From positions 2,399,486-2,463,485 of the forward strand of contig NZ_CP118753.2 in the NCBI RefSeq assembly GCF_034480035.2: a DNA stretch of 64,000 nt, read 5' to 3'. Shown one piece after another: positions 11,171 to 21,350 of this stretch; within the stretch, counting starts at the first letter, position 1, and the number at the start of each line of letters is the position of its first letter. The stretch is from Methanosphaera sp. ISO3-F5 (GTDB lineage: Archaea > Methanobacteriota > Methanobacteria > Methanobacteriales > Methanobacteriaceae). The notes below the pieces were generated by a model. The model ran no database searches, was not told the origin of the DNA, and worked only from the letters and a program-made list of their open reading frames with translations. Made by a program: the position numbers and the translations under genes.

Positions 11171-11442
11171 ATGGTAGCATATGGTAAGTACTACTGAATA
11201 TAAATAATCATCATAAATTTCATTATCATATAATTAAATTTTATAGTTTTATCTTAATTATTGAAAAATTCATAATAAAAATACTGAATTAATAATAATT
11301 ATATTGTATTAATAAATATACTACTTGTAATACTTAAATGTTTGTAAAAGAAAAATAAAATAATAAAAAACAATAACAAAAATATAATGAAATTGTACAT
11401 AAAATGTATATAAAATGCAACAATATTGTATCCAAATTTGAA

Positions 11443-11457
11443 AAAACACTTTATATA
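11443..11457 (+). promoter_or_regulatory. Promoter (BRE/TATA) upstream of the leuC leader region
   Basis: AAAACAC followed by TTTATATA is one of the best promoter matches in the window. Initiation would fall near 11480, more than 420 nt before the leuC start and just ahead of the nested inverted repeat, so it may serve a separate RNA. Confidence 0.6.
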
Positions 11458-11479
11458 CACCAAGTTAAAGAATAATTAA

Positions 11480-11675
11480 GGGTGAAATACAAAAACTACA
11501 TAAAAAAATAGAAAGCCTCCATATCAATAATACCAAGTTAAAACTTTAATTACAAAATAACTATAAAACCCCTAATAAGATAGAAACTAAAATTCAAAAA
11601 GCACGTATCACCCACATTTTAGTTTCAAAAAAACACAAGAATAATTAAAGTTTTAAACTCATTTTTTATTTTTAA
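11480..11675 (+). ncRNA. Candidate structured non-coding RNA or leader upstream of leuC
   Basis: Two nested perfect stems are visible. The outer arms are TTAAAACTTTAATTA at 11538-11552 and its complement at 11642-11656, with a further AG/CT pair across a bulge. The inner arms are GAAACTAAAAT at 11583-11593 and its complement at 11616-11626. The apical loop contains GCACGTATCACCC, relatively GC-rich for this region. A T-rich tract (TTTTTTATTTTT) follows at about 11662, as in a terminator, and a strong TATA element precedes it. No open reading frame of note is present. It could be a free-standing small RNA, an attenuator for leuCDB, or a bidirectional terminator-like palindrome. Confidence 0.45.
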
Positions 11676-11908
11676 CTATGTATATTATACATGATATCCA
11701 CATCCCACAACACACCACTAAAAAATATCTTTTTCCCAAAAAATACTCCCAAAATAATAGACAATAATAATAATCAAAAATACCAAAAATATATATAAAG
11801 TGAAATTATCTTTCAACAAAAGATTAAAAAAAATAATATCATATATCTATTCAAAAAAAAGATCACTTTAAAAATAAAAGAATATTAAGAAGGGAGGTAA
11901 AAAAAACT
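11676..11908. other. Remainder of the 886-bp gene-free region before leuC
   Basis: Highly AT-rich. I see no coding potential beyond very short frames. It contains the proximal leuC promoter candidate and, just before the ATG, the ribosome-binding site AGGGAGGT at about 11891. The left part of the gap (11171-11442) shows only AT-rich sequence with no recognised feature. Confidence 0.6.
11787..11799 (+). promoter_or_regulatory. Proximal promoter candidate for leuCDB
   Basis: AAATATATATAAAG is a TATA-like element whose expected start near 11822 would give a leader of about 87 nt. It would let the leu genes be transcribed independently of the upstream RNA candidate. Confidence 0.45.
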
Positions 11909-13165
<1,257 letters not shown>

Positions 13166-13188
13166 AAAAAAATGGAGGGTAAAAAGTT

Positions 13189-13689
13189 ATGGAAAAAATA
13201 ATAGAAGGAAGAGCCTTAAAATTAGGAGACGACATAGACACAGACAGCATACTCCCAGGAAGATACCTAACACTAAGCAAACCAGAAGACCTAGGAAAAC
13301 ACGTAATGGAAGGATACGACCTACACTACAAAGACAAAATCCAAGAAGGAGACGTAATTGTAGCAGGAGCAAACTTTGGATGTGGATCAAGCCGTGAACA
13401 CGCACCAATAGCCCTAAAAGCAGCAGGAATCAAAGCAGTAGTAGCAAAATCATTTGCAAGAATATTCTACCGAAACGCAACAAACATAGGACTACCCCTA
13501 GTAGAAGCACCAAACGGACCAGACGACATAGAAGAAGAAGACATACTCAAAATAGACCTAGAAGAAGGAACATTAAAAAACAAAACACAAGACAAAGACT
13601 ATGACTTCACAAAACTACCAGAATTCATGTTCGAAATAGTGGAAAATGGCGGACTAATAGAATACCTAAACAAAACAAGATTTAATTAA
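13189..13689 (+). CDS. leuD: 3-isopropylmalate dehydratase small subunit
   Basis: Swivel-domain partner of LeuC, 166 residues. It shows [14 protein letters not shown] and the [11 protein letters not shown] motif that contacts the substrate carboxylate. The specificity loop at residues 26-29 reads YLTL. From memory of the methanogen literature, homoaconitase small subunits carry YLRT here and isopropylmalate isomerase ones carry YLVY-type loops; the missing arginine favours the leucine enzyme. TGGAGGGT lies 9 nt before the ATG. It is co-transcribed with leuC and leuB. Confidence 0.86.
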   Translation: MEKIIEGRALKLGDDIDTDSILPGRYLTLSKPEDLGKHVMEGYDLHYKDKIQEGDVIVAGANFGCGSSREHAPIALKAAGIKAVVAKSFARIFYRNATNIGLPLVEAPNGPDDIEEEDILKIDLEEGTLKNKTQDKDYDFTKLPEFMFEIVENGGLIEYLNKTRFN

Positions 13690-13701
13690 GAGGACAAAAA
13701 C

Positions 13702-14676
13702 ATGTATAACATAGCAGTAATTCCAGGAGACGGAATAGGAGAAGAAGTAGTAAAAGCAACAACAACAGTACTAGACAAACTTGACGTTGAATTTAACTAC
13801 ACCCATGCAATAGCCGGAGACAAATGTAAAGAAGAAACAGGCGTACCACTCCCAGACGAAACCATACAAATTGCAAAAGAATCAGATGCAGTACTATTCG
13901 GAGCAGCAGGAGAAACTGCAGCAGACGTAATCGTAAGATTAAGACATGAACTAAGCACATTCGTAAACCTAAGACCAGTAAAATCATTACAACCAGAAAA
14001 ATATGGAAACATAGACTTCATGATTGTAAGAGAAAACACTGAAGACTTATACATAGGAGACGAAGAAGAAACACCAGAAGGTGCAATAGCAAGAAAAAAA
14101 ATAACCAAAGCAGCATCAGACAAAATATGCGAATATGCATTCAAATATGCAAAAGATACTGGAAGAAAAAAAGTAACTGCAGTACATAAAGCAAACGTTC
14201 TCAAAATATCCGATGGACTATTCAAAAAATGCTTCTATGAAACAGCAGAAAAATATCCTGAAATAGAATCAAATGACTTCTACGTAGATGCAACAGCAAT
14301 GTACCTTATTACAAACCCTCTCGACTTCGAAGTAATTGTAACAAGTAACTTATACGGAGACATATTATCTGATGAAGGAGCAGGACTTGTTGGTGGCCTC
14401 GGAATGATACCATCCGCAAACATTGGAGACGAAAACGGTTTATTTGAACCAGTACACGGATCAGCACCAGACATTGCAGGACAAGGAATTGCAAACCCTG
14501 TTGCAACAATACTATCAGCATGTATGATGCTTGACTACCTTGGAGAATCAGAATCAGCACGCAGAATAGAAGACATTATCGTTGAAGTTATCCAGGAAGG
14601 AAAAATTGTAACACCAGACCTGGGTGGAACAGCATCAACACAGGAAATGGCAGAATACATTGCAAGCAAAATATAA
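13702..14676 (+). CDS. leuB: 3-isopropylmalate dehydrogenase (or paralogous homoisocitrate dehydrogenase)
   Basis: NAD-dependent beta-decarboxylating dehydrogenase of 324 residues, acting after LeuCD. IPGDGIGEEV at the N-terminus, the arginine-containing substrate segment RLRHELSTFVNLRP near 75-95, IVRENTEDLYIG near 110, the metal aspartates in NLYGDILSDEGAG near 215, and EPVHGSAPDIAG near 250 are all family signatures. Being third in leuCDB supports the leucine role. The methanogen AksF paralogue for coenzyme B is similar and cannot be excluded from sequence alone. Confidence 0.85.
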   Translation: MYNIAVIPGDGIGEEVVKATTTVLDKLDVEFNYTHAIAGDKCKEETGVPLPDETIQIAKESDAVLFGAAGETAADVIVRLRHELSTFVNLRPVKSLQPEKYGNIDFMIVRENTEDLYIGDEEETPEGAIARKKITKAASDKICEYAFKYAKDTGRKKVTAVHKANVLKISDGLFKKCFYETAEKYPEIESNDFYVDATAMYLITNPLDFEVIVTSNLYGDILSDEGAGLVGGLGMIPSANIGDENGLFEPVHGSAPDIAGQGIANPVATILSACMMLDYLGESESARRIEDIIVEVIQEGKIVTPDLGGTASTQEMAEYIASKI

Positions 14677-14743
14677 AAAAAAGAATAATATAACGTAATA
14701 AAAAAAATATGATAAACAATAATACATAAGGGAGCAAAATAAA

Positions 14744-14875
14744 ATGGCAAGAAATAAAAAACGAACAACTATCGAAAAAATCCGCAGATTAAACACAACA
14801 CAACTAGTTGCACTATTTATTATATTCATTATGGTAGTCAGCTCAGTATCAGCATTTGTACTATACTTAGTTTAA
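14744..14875 (+). CDS. Small single-span membrane protein (43 aa)
   Basis: An ATG preceded by AAGGGAGC opens a 43-residue frame. A basic N-terminus ([20 protein letters not shown]) is followed by one hydrophobic segment of about 20 residues and a short tail (FVLYLV). The arrangement predicts a cytoplasmic positive head and a single membrane helix. It lies 67 bp after leuB and 41 bp before ribH on the same strand. Good ribosome-binding site, strong charge asymmetry and neat packing between genes argue that it is real. I do not recognise a function. Confidence 0.65.
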   Translation: MARNKKRTTIEKIRRLNTTQLVALFIIFIMVVSSVSAFVLYLV

Positions 14876-14916
14876 ACAAAAAAAATGTATTATTATACAA
14901 TAGGAGAATAGATATT

Positions 14917-15321
14917 ATGATAAAAATAGGAGCCGTAGTAGCAGAATTCAATTTTGATATTACAAGCATGATGTTAGAATTAGCAAAAGAACATGCAAAA
15001 TTCTTAGATGCAGAAATTACAGAAATAATTGCAGTACCAGGCGTATACGATATGCCTATAGCAATCAAAAAATTATTAGATGATGGAAATGTAGATGCTG
15101 TAATCACACTCGGTGCAGTAATCGAAGGAGACACAGAACACGATGAAATAGTTGTTCAACATGCAGCAAGAAAAATTACAGACCTATCACTAGAATACAA
15201 CAAACCAGTAACCCTAGGAATATCCGGTCCGGGTATGACAAGACTTGAAGCACATCAACGTGTAGAATACGGAAAACGTGCAGTAGAAGCAGCAGTAAAA
15301 CTTGTTAAAAGGTTAGCATAA
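14917..15321 (+). CDS. ribH: 6,7-dimethyl-8-ribityllumazine synthase
   Basis: Cytosolic enzyme that condenses 5-amino-6-ribitylaminouracil with dihydroxybutanone phosphate, the penultimate riboflavin step; the same ribityl precursor feeds F420 synthesis. It has 134 residues, the short archaeal form. Landmarks are [10 protein letters not shown] at the N-terminus, [11 protein letters not shown] near 44, and [15 protein letters not shown] near 68-82, which contains the catalytic histidine. AGGAG lies upstream of the ATG. Confidence 0.94.
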   Translation: MIKIGAVVAEFNFDITSMMLELAKEHAKFLDAEITEIIAVPGVYDMPIAIKKLLDDGNVDAVITLGAVIEGDTEHDEIVVQHAARKITDLSLEYNKPVTLGISGPGMTRLEAHQRVEYGKRAVEAAVKLVKRLA

Positions 15322-15386
15322 ACATTAATCCCCTCCCTTTCCTAATATTCTTTTAAACAATAAATTATTAAAGGAACAATGAAAAT

Positions 15387-16334
15387 ATGGAAATTTTAAC
15401 ACCTGAAGAATTAAAAGAAAAATATAATGATCCTTGGATAACACCATACCACGAAATACTAACAGTAACCGATACCGATGAAGAAAAAATAGAACTCATA
15501 GAATACCATCCATGCCCAGTTGGTTCAGATTGGATGATAACACAATACAAACAAACCAGTCCTCTCATAACAGATGCAAAACGTGATGGAAACAAACACA
15601 CCTATTATGTTAAAAAAGGTAAAACAGAACTACGTCTTAAGCCAAGTTATCAAGCAGCAGGAATAGAAGAAGCAAGTATTGAAGAAGATGAAATTAGAAT
15701 AGTTCATGCAGGACTTGCTGGTGCGGGAGTTGGAGCAGCATTTTGTCGTGGGAAAGCCGAAGGCGTGAAAAGGATTGAATTACTTGAAAAAGGTGGAGGC
15801 TCAAAAGTTGGACGTGCAGCCATCATAACACCAAAACTTAAAAAAGTTATAATAGGCTTAGATGATACTGATATTCCAACAGAAGGTGCAACTTGGACAT
15901 TAGCAAACAATATTGCAAATGAAATTCAGGATGAAAAAGGCTACAAATATCTTGAACATATCACTTGCCAACTATATCCAAATAATCCTAATAAAACTAA
16001 GAATTGTGTTTCAATAATACTGGTATTTGCTGTTAAAGAGGATGAGAAGGAAGATTTAATATCAAGTATTAAATCCAAACTTAAAGAAAAAACTTTATCA
16101 GACAATACTGCTTTTGTAGTATATGAAAAATTAGATATTCCAGAAGCTGTTCAACAATATGGTTTAGAAGCTAAAAAGTCAATGAAATATTTTGATGAAG
16201 CTGAACGTATTGCAAAAGAAAACAATATTCGGATAGAATATGTTACCGGACAAGGTGGACTGATTGGTGCACTTGCAGCAATAGGATTATATAACAACCC
16301 AGAAGAATATGCTAAAGTCTATTATGAAGAATAG
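15387..16334 (+). CDS. Methanogenesis marker protein 11
   Basis: A 315-residue protein of the methanogenesis marker 11 family (TIGR03280 from memory), found almost only in methanogens and of unknown molecular role. The central part has VIIGLDDTDIPTEGATW near 150, the DDTD signature shared with the TiaS/DUF1743 ATP-using tRNA-modifying group. A glycine-rich GLAGAGVGAAFCRG lies near 110. The N-terminus contains YHPCPVGSDWM. It may act on RNA or a cofactor through an ATP-dependent step; this is inference from the DDTD motif only. Confidence 0.85.
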   Translation: MEILTPEELKEKYNDPWITPYHEILTVTDTDEEKIELIEYHPCPVGSDWMITQYKQTSPLITDAKRDGNKHTYYVKKGKTELRLKPSYQAAGIEEASIEEDEIRIVHAGLAGAGVGAAFCRGKAEGVKRIELLEKGGGSKVGRAAIITPKLKKVIIGLDDTDIPTEGATWTLANNIANEIQDEKGYKYLEHITCQLYPNNPNKTKNCVSIILVFAVKEDEKEDLISSIKSKLKEKTLSDNTAFVVYEKLDIPEAVQQYGLEAKKSMKYFDEAERIAKENNIRIEYVTGQGGLIGALAAIGLYNNPEEYAKVYYEE

Positions 16335-16356
16335 ACTTATATTAAACCTCTTTTTT

Positions 16357-18678
16357 TTAAATGGAATTTTTTTGCCATCCTACAATGGCACATTGTCCCA
16401 TAGATACACTTCCATCTCCTGAACATGTTTGTTCATGTTGTACGAAGACGTAACCTTCCTGTTCAACATATGTTTTAACTACTTCTGATATGAATTCATT
16501 ATAGAATACTCCGCCGGTTACTCCAATCACATCAGTACCATGTGCTTTTGCAGTTGCTACTGCTAATTGTGCTAATTTTTCGGCCAGTGCTCTTTGGCAT
16601 GCACATGCTATTTCTTCTACTAGTACTCCACTATTTATTAAGTCAAGAACATCTACCAGTAATGAGCTTGTATTTATTATATTCCTATCATCTGCTAATC
16701 TTGATTCAAGGAGTATGTCCAGTACGTCGAATCCTTCTCTTGCTGATGATTCTAGTTTCATGGAACATTCTCCTTCGTATCCCCTGTTTCTGCTTATTCC
16801 TAATAAAACACTTATACTGTCTAATACTCTTCCCATACTACTAGTGTATGCTGTGTTGAAGTTATTTTCTAGTTGTTTTAGGGTTATGTCCACTTCTTTT
16901 TCTCCATATTTGAAGTATGATGCATAGTTTGTTTTCATTATTCTTCTTAGTTCTTCAGTATCCATTGCATCATAGAGTATTCCCATTGCCATCCTTATTG
17001 GATATTTTGTGCTTAGATCTCCTCCAGGCATTGGTTGTAATTCTAGTCCTCCATGGTTTATGTAGTGTCCAGTGTTGTTCAGGTAGAGTACTTCTCCTCC
17101 CCATATGTTTCCGTCTTCACCATAGCCTACTCCATCTGCTGCTATAACTACCATTTCGTCTAGTTTATGTTCTGCCATCAGGCTTGCTGCGTGTGCATGG
17201 TGATGTTGTACTTGTATCATTTCTGCATCGTATTCTTCTGATAGTTCCTTTGCTAGTTTTGTTGTGTTGAATTCTGGGTGCATGTCTGCAGCGATGTAGT
17301 CTATGTTGTCACATCTTGTTAGTTTTAGTAAGTGTTTTATTGCGTCTTCCATGAATTCTAGTGTTTGGAATTTTGATGTGTTTCCTATGTGTTGTGATGG
17401 GTAGCATTTTCCATCTTTTAGTACTGAAAAGGTCACATCTAATTCTGGTCCTACGGCTAGTATGTTGTCTGTAACGTTTATGTTGGAGAAGTCGAATGGT
17501 TTTGGCACGTATCCTCTTGATCTTCTTATGAATCCTGGTTTTCCGTTTCTGAATCGTATTACACTATCGTCGCATCTGTTTAGTATTGTTCTGTTGTGTA
17601 GTAGGTAGTAGTCTGCTATGTTATCTAGTTTGTCTACTATTTCTTCATTGTTTATTAGCATTGGGTTTCCTGGCATGTTTGCTGATGTCATTACATATGC
17701 TGGTTCTATTGTGTATTTGAATAGGAGGTGGTGTAGTCCTGTGTAGGGTAGCATTATTCCCTGGTTGTGCAGTCCTGGTGATAGTTTTTTGGATAAGCAG
17801 TAGTCTTCTGATTTGTTTAGTACTACTATTGGTCTTGCTACTGATTCTAGTATTTTTTTTTCTTCTTCTGTGTAGTCTACGAATAGTTTGGCTGTTTGCA
17901 TGTCTGGTGTCATGCATGCGAATGGTTGGGTGTATCTTCCGAGTCTTTCTCTTAGTTTTTCTATTGCATCATCTGTTGATGTTTTGCATACTAGGTGTGT
18001 TCCGCCTATTCCTTTTATTGCCAGTATGTTTCCTTCATCTATTAGTCTGCTTGCTTCTCTTATCGGGTCTCTTGATGGTATTTGTCCATCTTTGTATAGG
18101 TATACTTGTGGTCCGCAGTCTGGACAGCATGTTGCTTCTGCATGGTATCTTCTGTTTAGTGGGTCTGTGTATTCCTGGTTGCAGAATGAGCATAATGGGA
18201 AATCGTCCATTGTTGTGTTTTTTCTGTCATAGGGTACTTCATCTATTAGTGTGAATCTTGGTCCACAGTTTGTGCATGCTGTGAATGGATAGTAATAATG
18301 GTGGTCTTTTGTGTTTAGTATTTCGTTTAGGCATTCGTCACATATGCTCATGTCTGGTGGTATTACTGCTGATCCGGATAGTTTGTTGCTGCTGGTGATT
18401 ATTGTGAAGTCTGTGTATTTGTTTTCTTGTGTGACTTCTTCTTTGATTTCTACTTTTATATCATTTATTTCTGAACGTACTGGCTTATATTCTTGTAGTT
18501 CGTCTACGAATAGGTTTATGTCATCTATTGTTCCTTGTATTATTATTTCAACTATGTTTCCCATGTTACGTACGTATCCGTTTAGGTTCATTACTTTTGC
18601 TAGTCGGTATACTGTTGGTCTGAAACCTACTCCTTGTACTATTCCATCTACTAATAAGTGTGCAGTATATTCTTTCAT
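16357..18678 (-). CDS. hypF: Carbamoyltransferase HypF
   Basis: Makes the thiocarboxamide on HypE used for the cyanide ligands of NiFe hydrogenases, from carbamoyl phosphate and ATP. The 773 residues contain an N-terminal acylphosphatase domain (VDGIVQGVGFRPTVYRLA), two CxxC zinc-finger pairs at about 105-180 (CDECL/CTNCG and CSFCNQ/CCPDCG), a YrdC domain (GGTHLVCKTS) and a C-terminal Kae1-like domain with VQHHHAHAASLMAEH and GVTGGVFYNE. GGGAT precedes the ATG. It is consistent with the hydrogenase protease at 49,450. It stands alone, convergent with the marker 11 gene. Confidence 0.96.
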   Translation of the reverse strand: MKEYTAHLLVDGIVQGVGFRPTVYRLAKVMNLNGYVRNMGNIVEIIIQGTIDDINLFVDELQEYKPVRSEINDIKVEIKEEVTQENKYTDFTIITSSNKLSGSAVIPPDMSICDECLNEILNTKDHHYYYPFTACTNCGPRFTLIDEVPYDRKNTTMDDFPLCSFCNQEYTDPLNRRYHAEATCCPDCGPQVYLYKDGQIPSRDPIREASRLIDEGNILAIKGIGGTHLVCKTSTDDAIEKLRERLGRYTQPFACMTPDMQTAKLFVDYTEEEKKILESVARPIVVLNKSEDYCLSKKLSPGLHNQGIMLPYTGLHHLLFKYTIEPAYVMTSANMPGNPMLINNEEIVDKLDNIADYYLLHNRTILNRCDDSVIRFRNGKPGFIRRSRGYVPKPFDFSNINVTDNILAVGPELDVTFSVLKDGKCYPSQHIGNTSKFQTLEFMEDAIKHLLKLTRCDNIDYIAADMHPEFNTTKLAKELSEEYDAEMIQVQHHHAHAASLMAEHKLDEMVVIAADGVGYGEDGNIWGGEVLYLNNTGHYINHGGLELQPMPGGDLSTKYPIRMAMGILYDAMDTEELRRIMKTNYASYFKYGEKEVDITLKQLENNFNTAYTSSMGRVLDSISVLLGISRNRGYEGECSMKLESSAREGFDVLDILLESRLADDRNIINTSSLLVDVLDLINSGVLVEEIACACQRALAEKLAQLAVATAKAHGTDVIGVTGGVFYNEFISEVVKTYVEQEGYVFVQHEQTCSGDGSVSMGQCAIVGWQKNSI

Positions 18679-18806
18679 GATATCCCATTACTTGTTTTTA
18701 ATGTATTAGTGTATCTTTTTTTAAATATTAATATAGATAGGTTTAAATAGAATTGTAGACTATGAAAAAGTATATGAATTAATTTGTTATTATGAGGAGT
18801 TTTTTT

Positions 18807-19586
18807 ATGAGAGATATTTTGATGAGATTGATTAATGGTGAGATTAGTATTGAAAGTGCTGAAAATGAGCTTAAGATTATGCAGATTCATGAGATTGGTG
18901 ATAATATTAAGTTTGATTCTACTCGTGAGAATAGGGTTGGTGTTCCTGAGGCTGTTTATTCTCAGGGAAAAAGTGATGAAGACTTGCTGAAAATAATCAA
19001 CAATATCAATTTTATAGACAATTTAATGATAACAAGACTCCCTGAAGACAGGTTTAATTCCATTAAGAATAAAATAAATGAAGATGTTCTGGAAAAATCA
19101 ACTTATTATAATAACGCATCTATATTAACCATTAACAAAAAAGAGCCGAAAAAATGTAAAGGAAAAGTAGGCATAATAACAGCAGGAACAGCAGACATAC
19201 CCATAGCAGAAGAATCAAGAATAACCCTACAACAAGCAGGATACAAAGTAGTAACAACATACGACGTTGGAGTAGCAGGAATACACAGACTAATAGATAA
19301 AATAGCATACATACTAGAAGAAAAAGTCGATATCATAATAACCCTTGCAGGAATGGAAGGAGCCTTACCATCAGTAGTAGCAGGAATAGTAGACATGCCA
19401 GTAATAGCCGTACCAACATCCACAGGATACGGAGTTGGAGAAAAAGGATTCACAGCACTATTTGCAATGCTACAATCATGCGCCCCAGGTATTGCAACAA
19501 TGAACATTGACAACGGATACGGAGCAGCAGTATATGCAATAACAATACTAAAACAAATAGAAAAAAGAGTAAACGAAGGATACTGA
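18807..19586 (+). CDS. larB: Nickel-pincer cofactor biosynthesis protein LarB (PurE-like)
   Basis: LarB carboxylates and hydrolyses nicotinic acid adenine dinucleotide to give pyridinium-3,5-biscarboxylate mononucleotide, the first step to the nickel pincer cofactor. Of about 259 residues, the C-terminal half is a PurE-like fold: VGIITAGTADIPIAEES, VVTTYDVGVAGIHR, TLAGMEGALPSVVAGI and PVIAVPTSTGYG. I chose ATG 18807 because GAGGAG lies about 8 nt before it; an ATG 15 bp upstream overlaps that site. larC and larE are not in the window. Which enzyme uses the cofactor here is unknown. Confidence 0.88.
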   Translation: MRDILMRLINGEISIESAENELKIMQIHEIGDNIKFDSTRENRVGVPEAVYSQGKSDEDLLKIINNINFIDNLMITRLPEDRFNSIKNKINEDVLEKSTYYNNASILTINKKEPKKCKGKVGIITAGTADIPIAEESRITLQQAGYKVVTTYDVGVAGIHRLIDKIAYILEEKVDIIITLAGMEGALPSVVAGIVDMPVIAVPTSTGYGVGEKGFTALFAMLQSCAPGIATMNIDNGYGAAVYAITILKQIEKRVNEGY

Positions 19587-19609
19587 TATAAAAAAAGAGT
19601 TGATAAAAA

Positions 19610-19858
19610 ATGATAATAGAAATCATATTCATGATAGGGCTAATAGTTGTTGCAGGAATAATCTTAAACCTCATACTCGACATAGGAAGTACCCTGCTAA
19701 AAATTGTAGCACACATCATATCAGGATGGATACTACTAACACTAGTGAACTTAGTACCTGGAATATACATTCCAATAAATACTCTTACAGTACTAATATC
19801 CGGATTTGGAGGAGTAGTAGGTACAGTACTACTAGCATTCCTATACCTAATATTCTAA
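19610..19858 (+). CDS. BofA-family small membrane protein
   Basis: 82 residues, almost wholly hydrophobic, with two or three helices and a central HIISGWILLTLVNLVPG segment resembling the pro-sigma-K processing inhibitor BofA family. Archaeal members have no known function. It follows larB by 23 bp on the same strand. Its last 4 bp overlap the 3' end of the convergent nnr gene. Confidence 0.75.
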   Translation: MIIEIIFMIGLIVVAGIILNLILDIGSTLLKIVAHIISGWILLTLVNLVPGIYIPINTLTVLISGFGGVVGTVLLAFLYLIF

Positions 19859-21327
19859 TCTTTTAATTTTTTTAAAATATCCTCCACACCATAACCAAAA
19901 CCTTTTTCAGCCAATACCTTATCCGCAGCACAACCCAAAATGAATGATGCAATATAAGCTGCATCAAATGGTGAAACTTGTGTTGCTAAAGCAACAATTA
20001 ATCCAGCGAGAAGATCACCTGTTCCTCCAATAGTCATACCCTGATTTCCAGTTTTATTTAATTTATAATCATCCACTGATGATATTATATCAACAACATC
20101 CTTCAACAATATTGTAACATTATATTCCACGGATAACTGTGTTAATAACCTAATTTTATCATCTAATTTTTTAGGAATATCCCTGCCAAACAAGCCCGTA
20201 AACTCATGTTTATGGGGAGTTAACACCATATTATCTTTTAACAAGTCCCTGTCAATTAATTTTAAAGCATCCGCATCAATAACCAATGGTATATCAATAC
20301 TTGACAATATTTTATTGAATAATATTCCTGTTTCCTTTTCAATCCCACTACCTGATCCAATAAGTACTGCATCAACCCGTTCAGATAATTCCATTACCAT
20401 GTCAAATGCGTCCATAGTCAATATTTTACCTTCAACACCTCGAACAATAAACTCTGGATTATACTGTTTAATTATGTTAGCAGAAGATTCGGGTGCAACA
20501 ATATACACCAAATCCACAAGTTGTGTCAGACAACTATTAGCAGCAAAGACCACTGCCCCAATATAATCAGGATTTGAACCAACTATCAACACGGACCCGT
20601 TTTGTCCTTTATGAGAATCAGTACCGGGAGTTTTAAGTTTTAGAAGGTCACCCTCTCCAACATATTCCTCTGAAACTCTTGGTATTCCTATATCCAACAC
20701 TTCTATTTCGCCAATATAAGACTTTTGAGCCTTAAGTAATCCTGTTTTCATCTTATGTAATGTTAGTGTAGTGTGAGCTACCACTGTCTTATCCACTACC
20801 TGTCCATTATCAGGGTTTAATCCTGAAGGAACATCTACAGACAGTACGATTGCAGGCGAATAGTTTATTGTATCCACTGCACTTGAAATTGGTTGTCTGA
20901 GTTTTCCATTAACTCCTGTTCCCAGTATTGCATCCACTATAATATCAGAATTATCTGGTTGTATCTGTGTAGAATCTGTAATAATATTTAATTTAAGGTT
21001 TTTATCTGTTTGAGCTATTATTTTTATTGATTCATAGTTTGTTCTGGAATCTGGATTTTTTATATTTTCTGGACGTGCCAATAGGAATAAACGTACTTTA
21101 TATCCATGATTCAAGAGGTGTCTTGCTATAACAAAGCCGTCTCCACCATTTCCGCCAGTCCCTGAATATATTGATACCTTTTTTTTATTGGGGTATGTGT
21201 TTACAATATAATCTGCTATCCTTGTTCCTGCATTTTCCATTAATACCAGTGTAGGTATATGATTATATTCCGTGTTTTTATCTGTTGCCCTCATTTCTAA
21301 TGGTGTTAGTATGTCTTTCACTTTCAC
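19855..21327 (-). CDS. nnr: Bifunctional NAD(P)H-hydrate epimerase / ADP-dependent dehydratase
   Basis: Repairs damaged NAD(P)H hydrates. The 490 residues combine an N-terminal YjeF epimerase domain (LMENAGTRIADYIV, YSGTGGNGGDGFVIARHL, DAILGTGVNGKLRQP, DVPSGLNPDNG) with a C-terminal ribokinase-like dehydratase (VLIGSGSGIEKETG, VIDADALKLI, LTPHKHEFTGLFG, GNQGMTIGGTGDLLAG). The start is GTG 21327, with GGGGGGAT immediately upstream; the overlapping ATG is out of frame. It lies 23 bp after ftr. Confidence 0.95.
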   Translation of the reverse strand: MKVKDILTPLEMRATDKNTEYNHIPTLVLMENAGTRIADYIVNTYPNKKKVSIYSGTGGNGGDGFVIARHLLNHGYKVRLFLLARPENIKNPDSRTNYESIKIIAQTDKNLKLNIITDSTQIQPDNSDIIVDAILGTGVNGKLRQPISSAVDTINYSPAIVLSVDVPSGLNPDNGQVVDKTVVAHTTLTLHKMKTGLLKAQKSYIGEIEVLDIGIPRVSEEYVGEGDLLKLKTPGTDSHKGQNGSVLIVGSNPDYIGAVVFAANSCLTQLVDLVYIVAPESSANIIKQYNPEFIVRGVEGKILTMDAFDMVMELSERVDAVLIGSGSGIEKETGILFNKILSSIDIPLVIDADALKLIDRDLLKDNMVLTPHKHEFTGLFGRDIPKKLDDKIRLLTQLSVEYNVTILLKDVVDIISSVDDYKLNKTGNQGMTIGGTGDLLAGLIVALATQVSPFDAAYIASFILGCAADKVLAEKGFGYGVEDILKKLKD

Positions 21328-21350
21328 ATCCCCCCTCTAAATCTATTTCT

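Noticed and set aside
11490-11512. Possible leader peptide (GTG start, about nine codons, MKYKNYIKK) ahead of the leuC structured region
   Set aside because: It has no leucine codons and no clear ribosome-binding site, so an attenuation-by-translation model is not supported.
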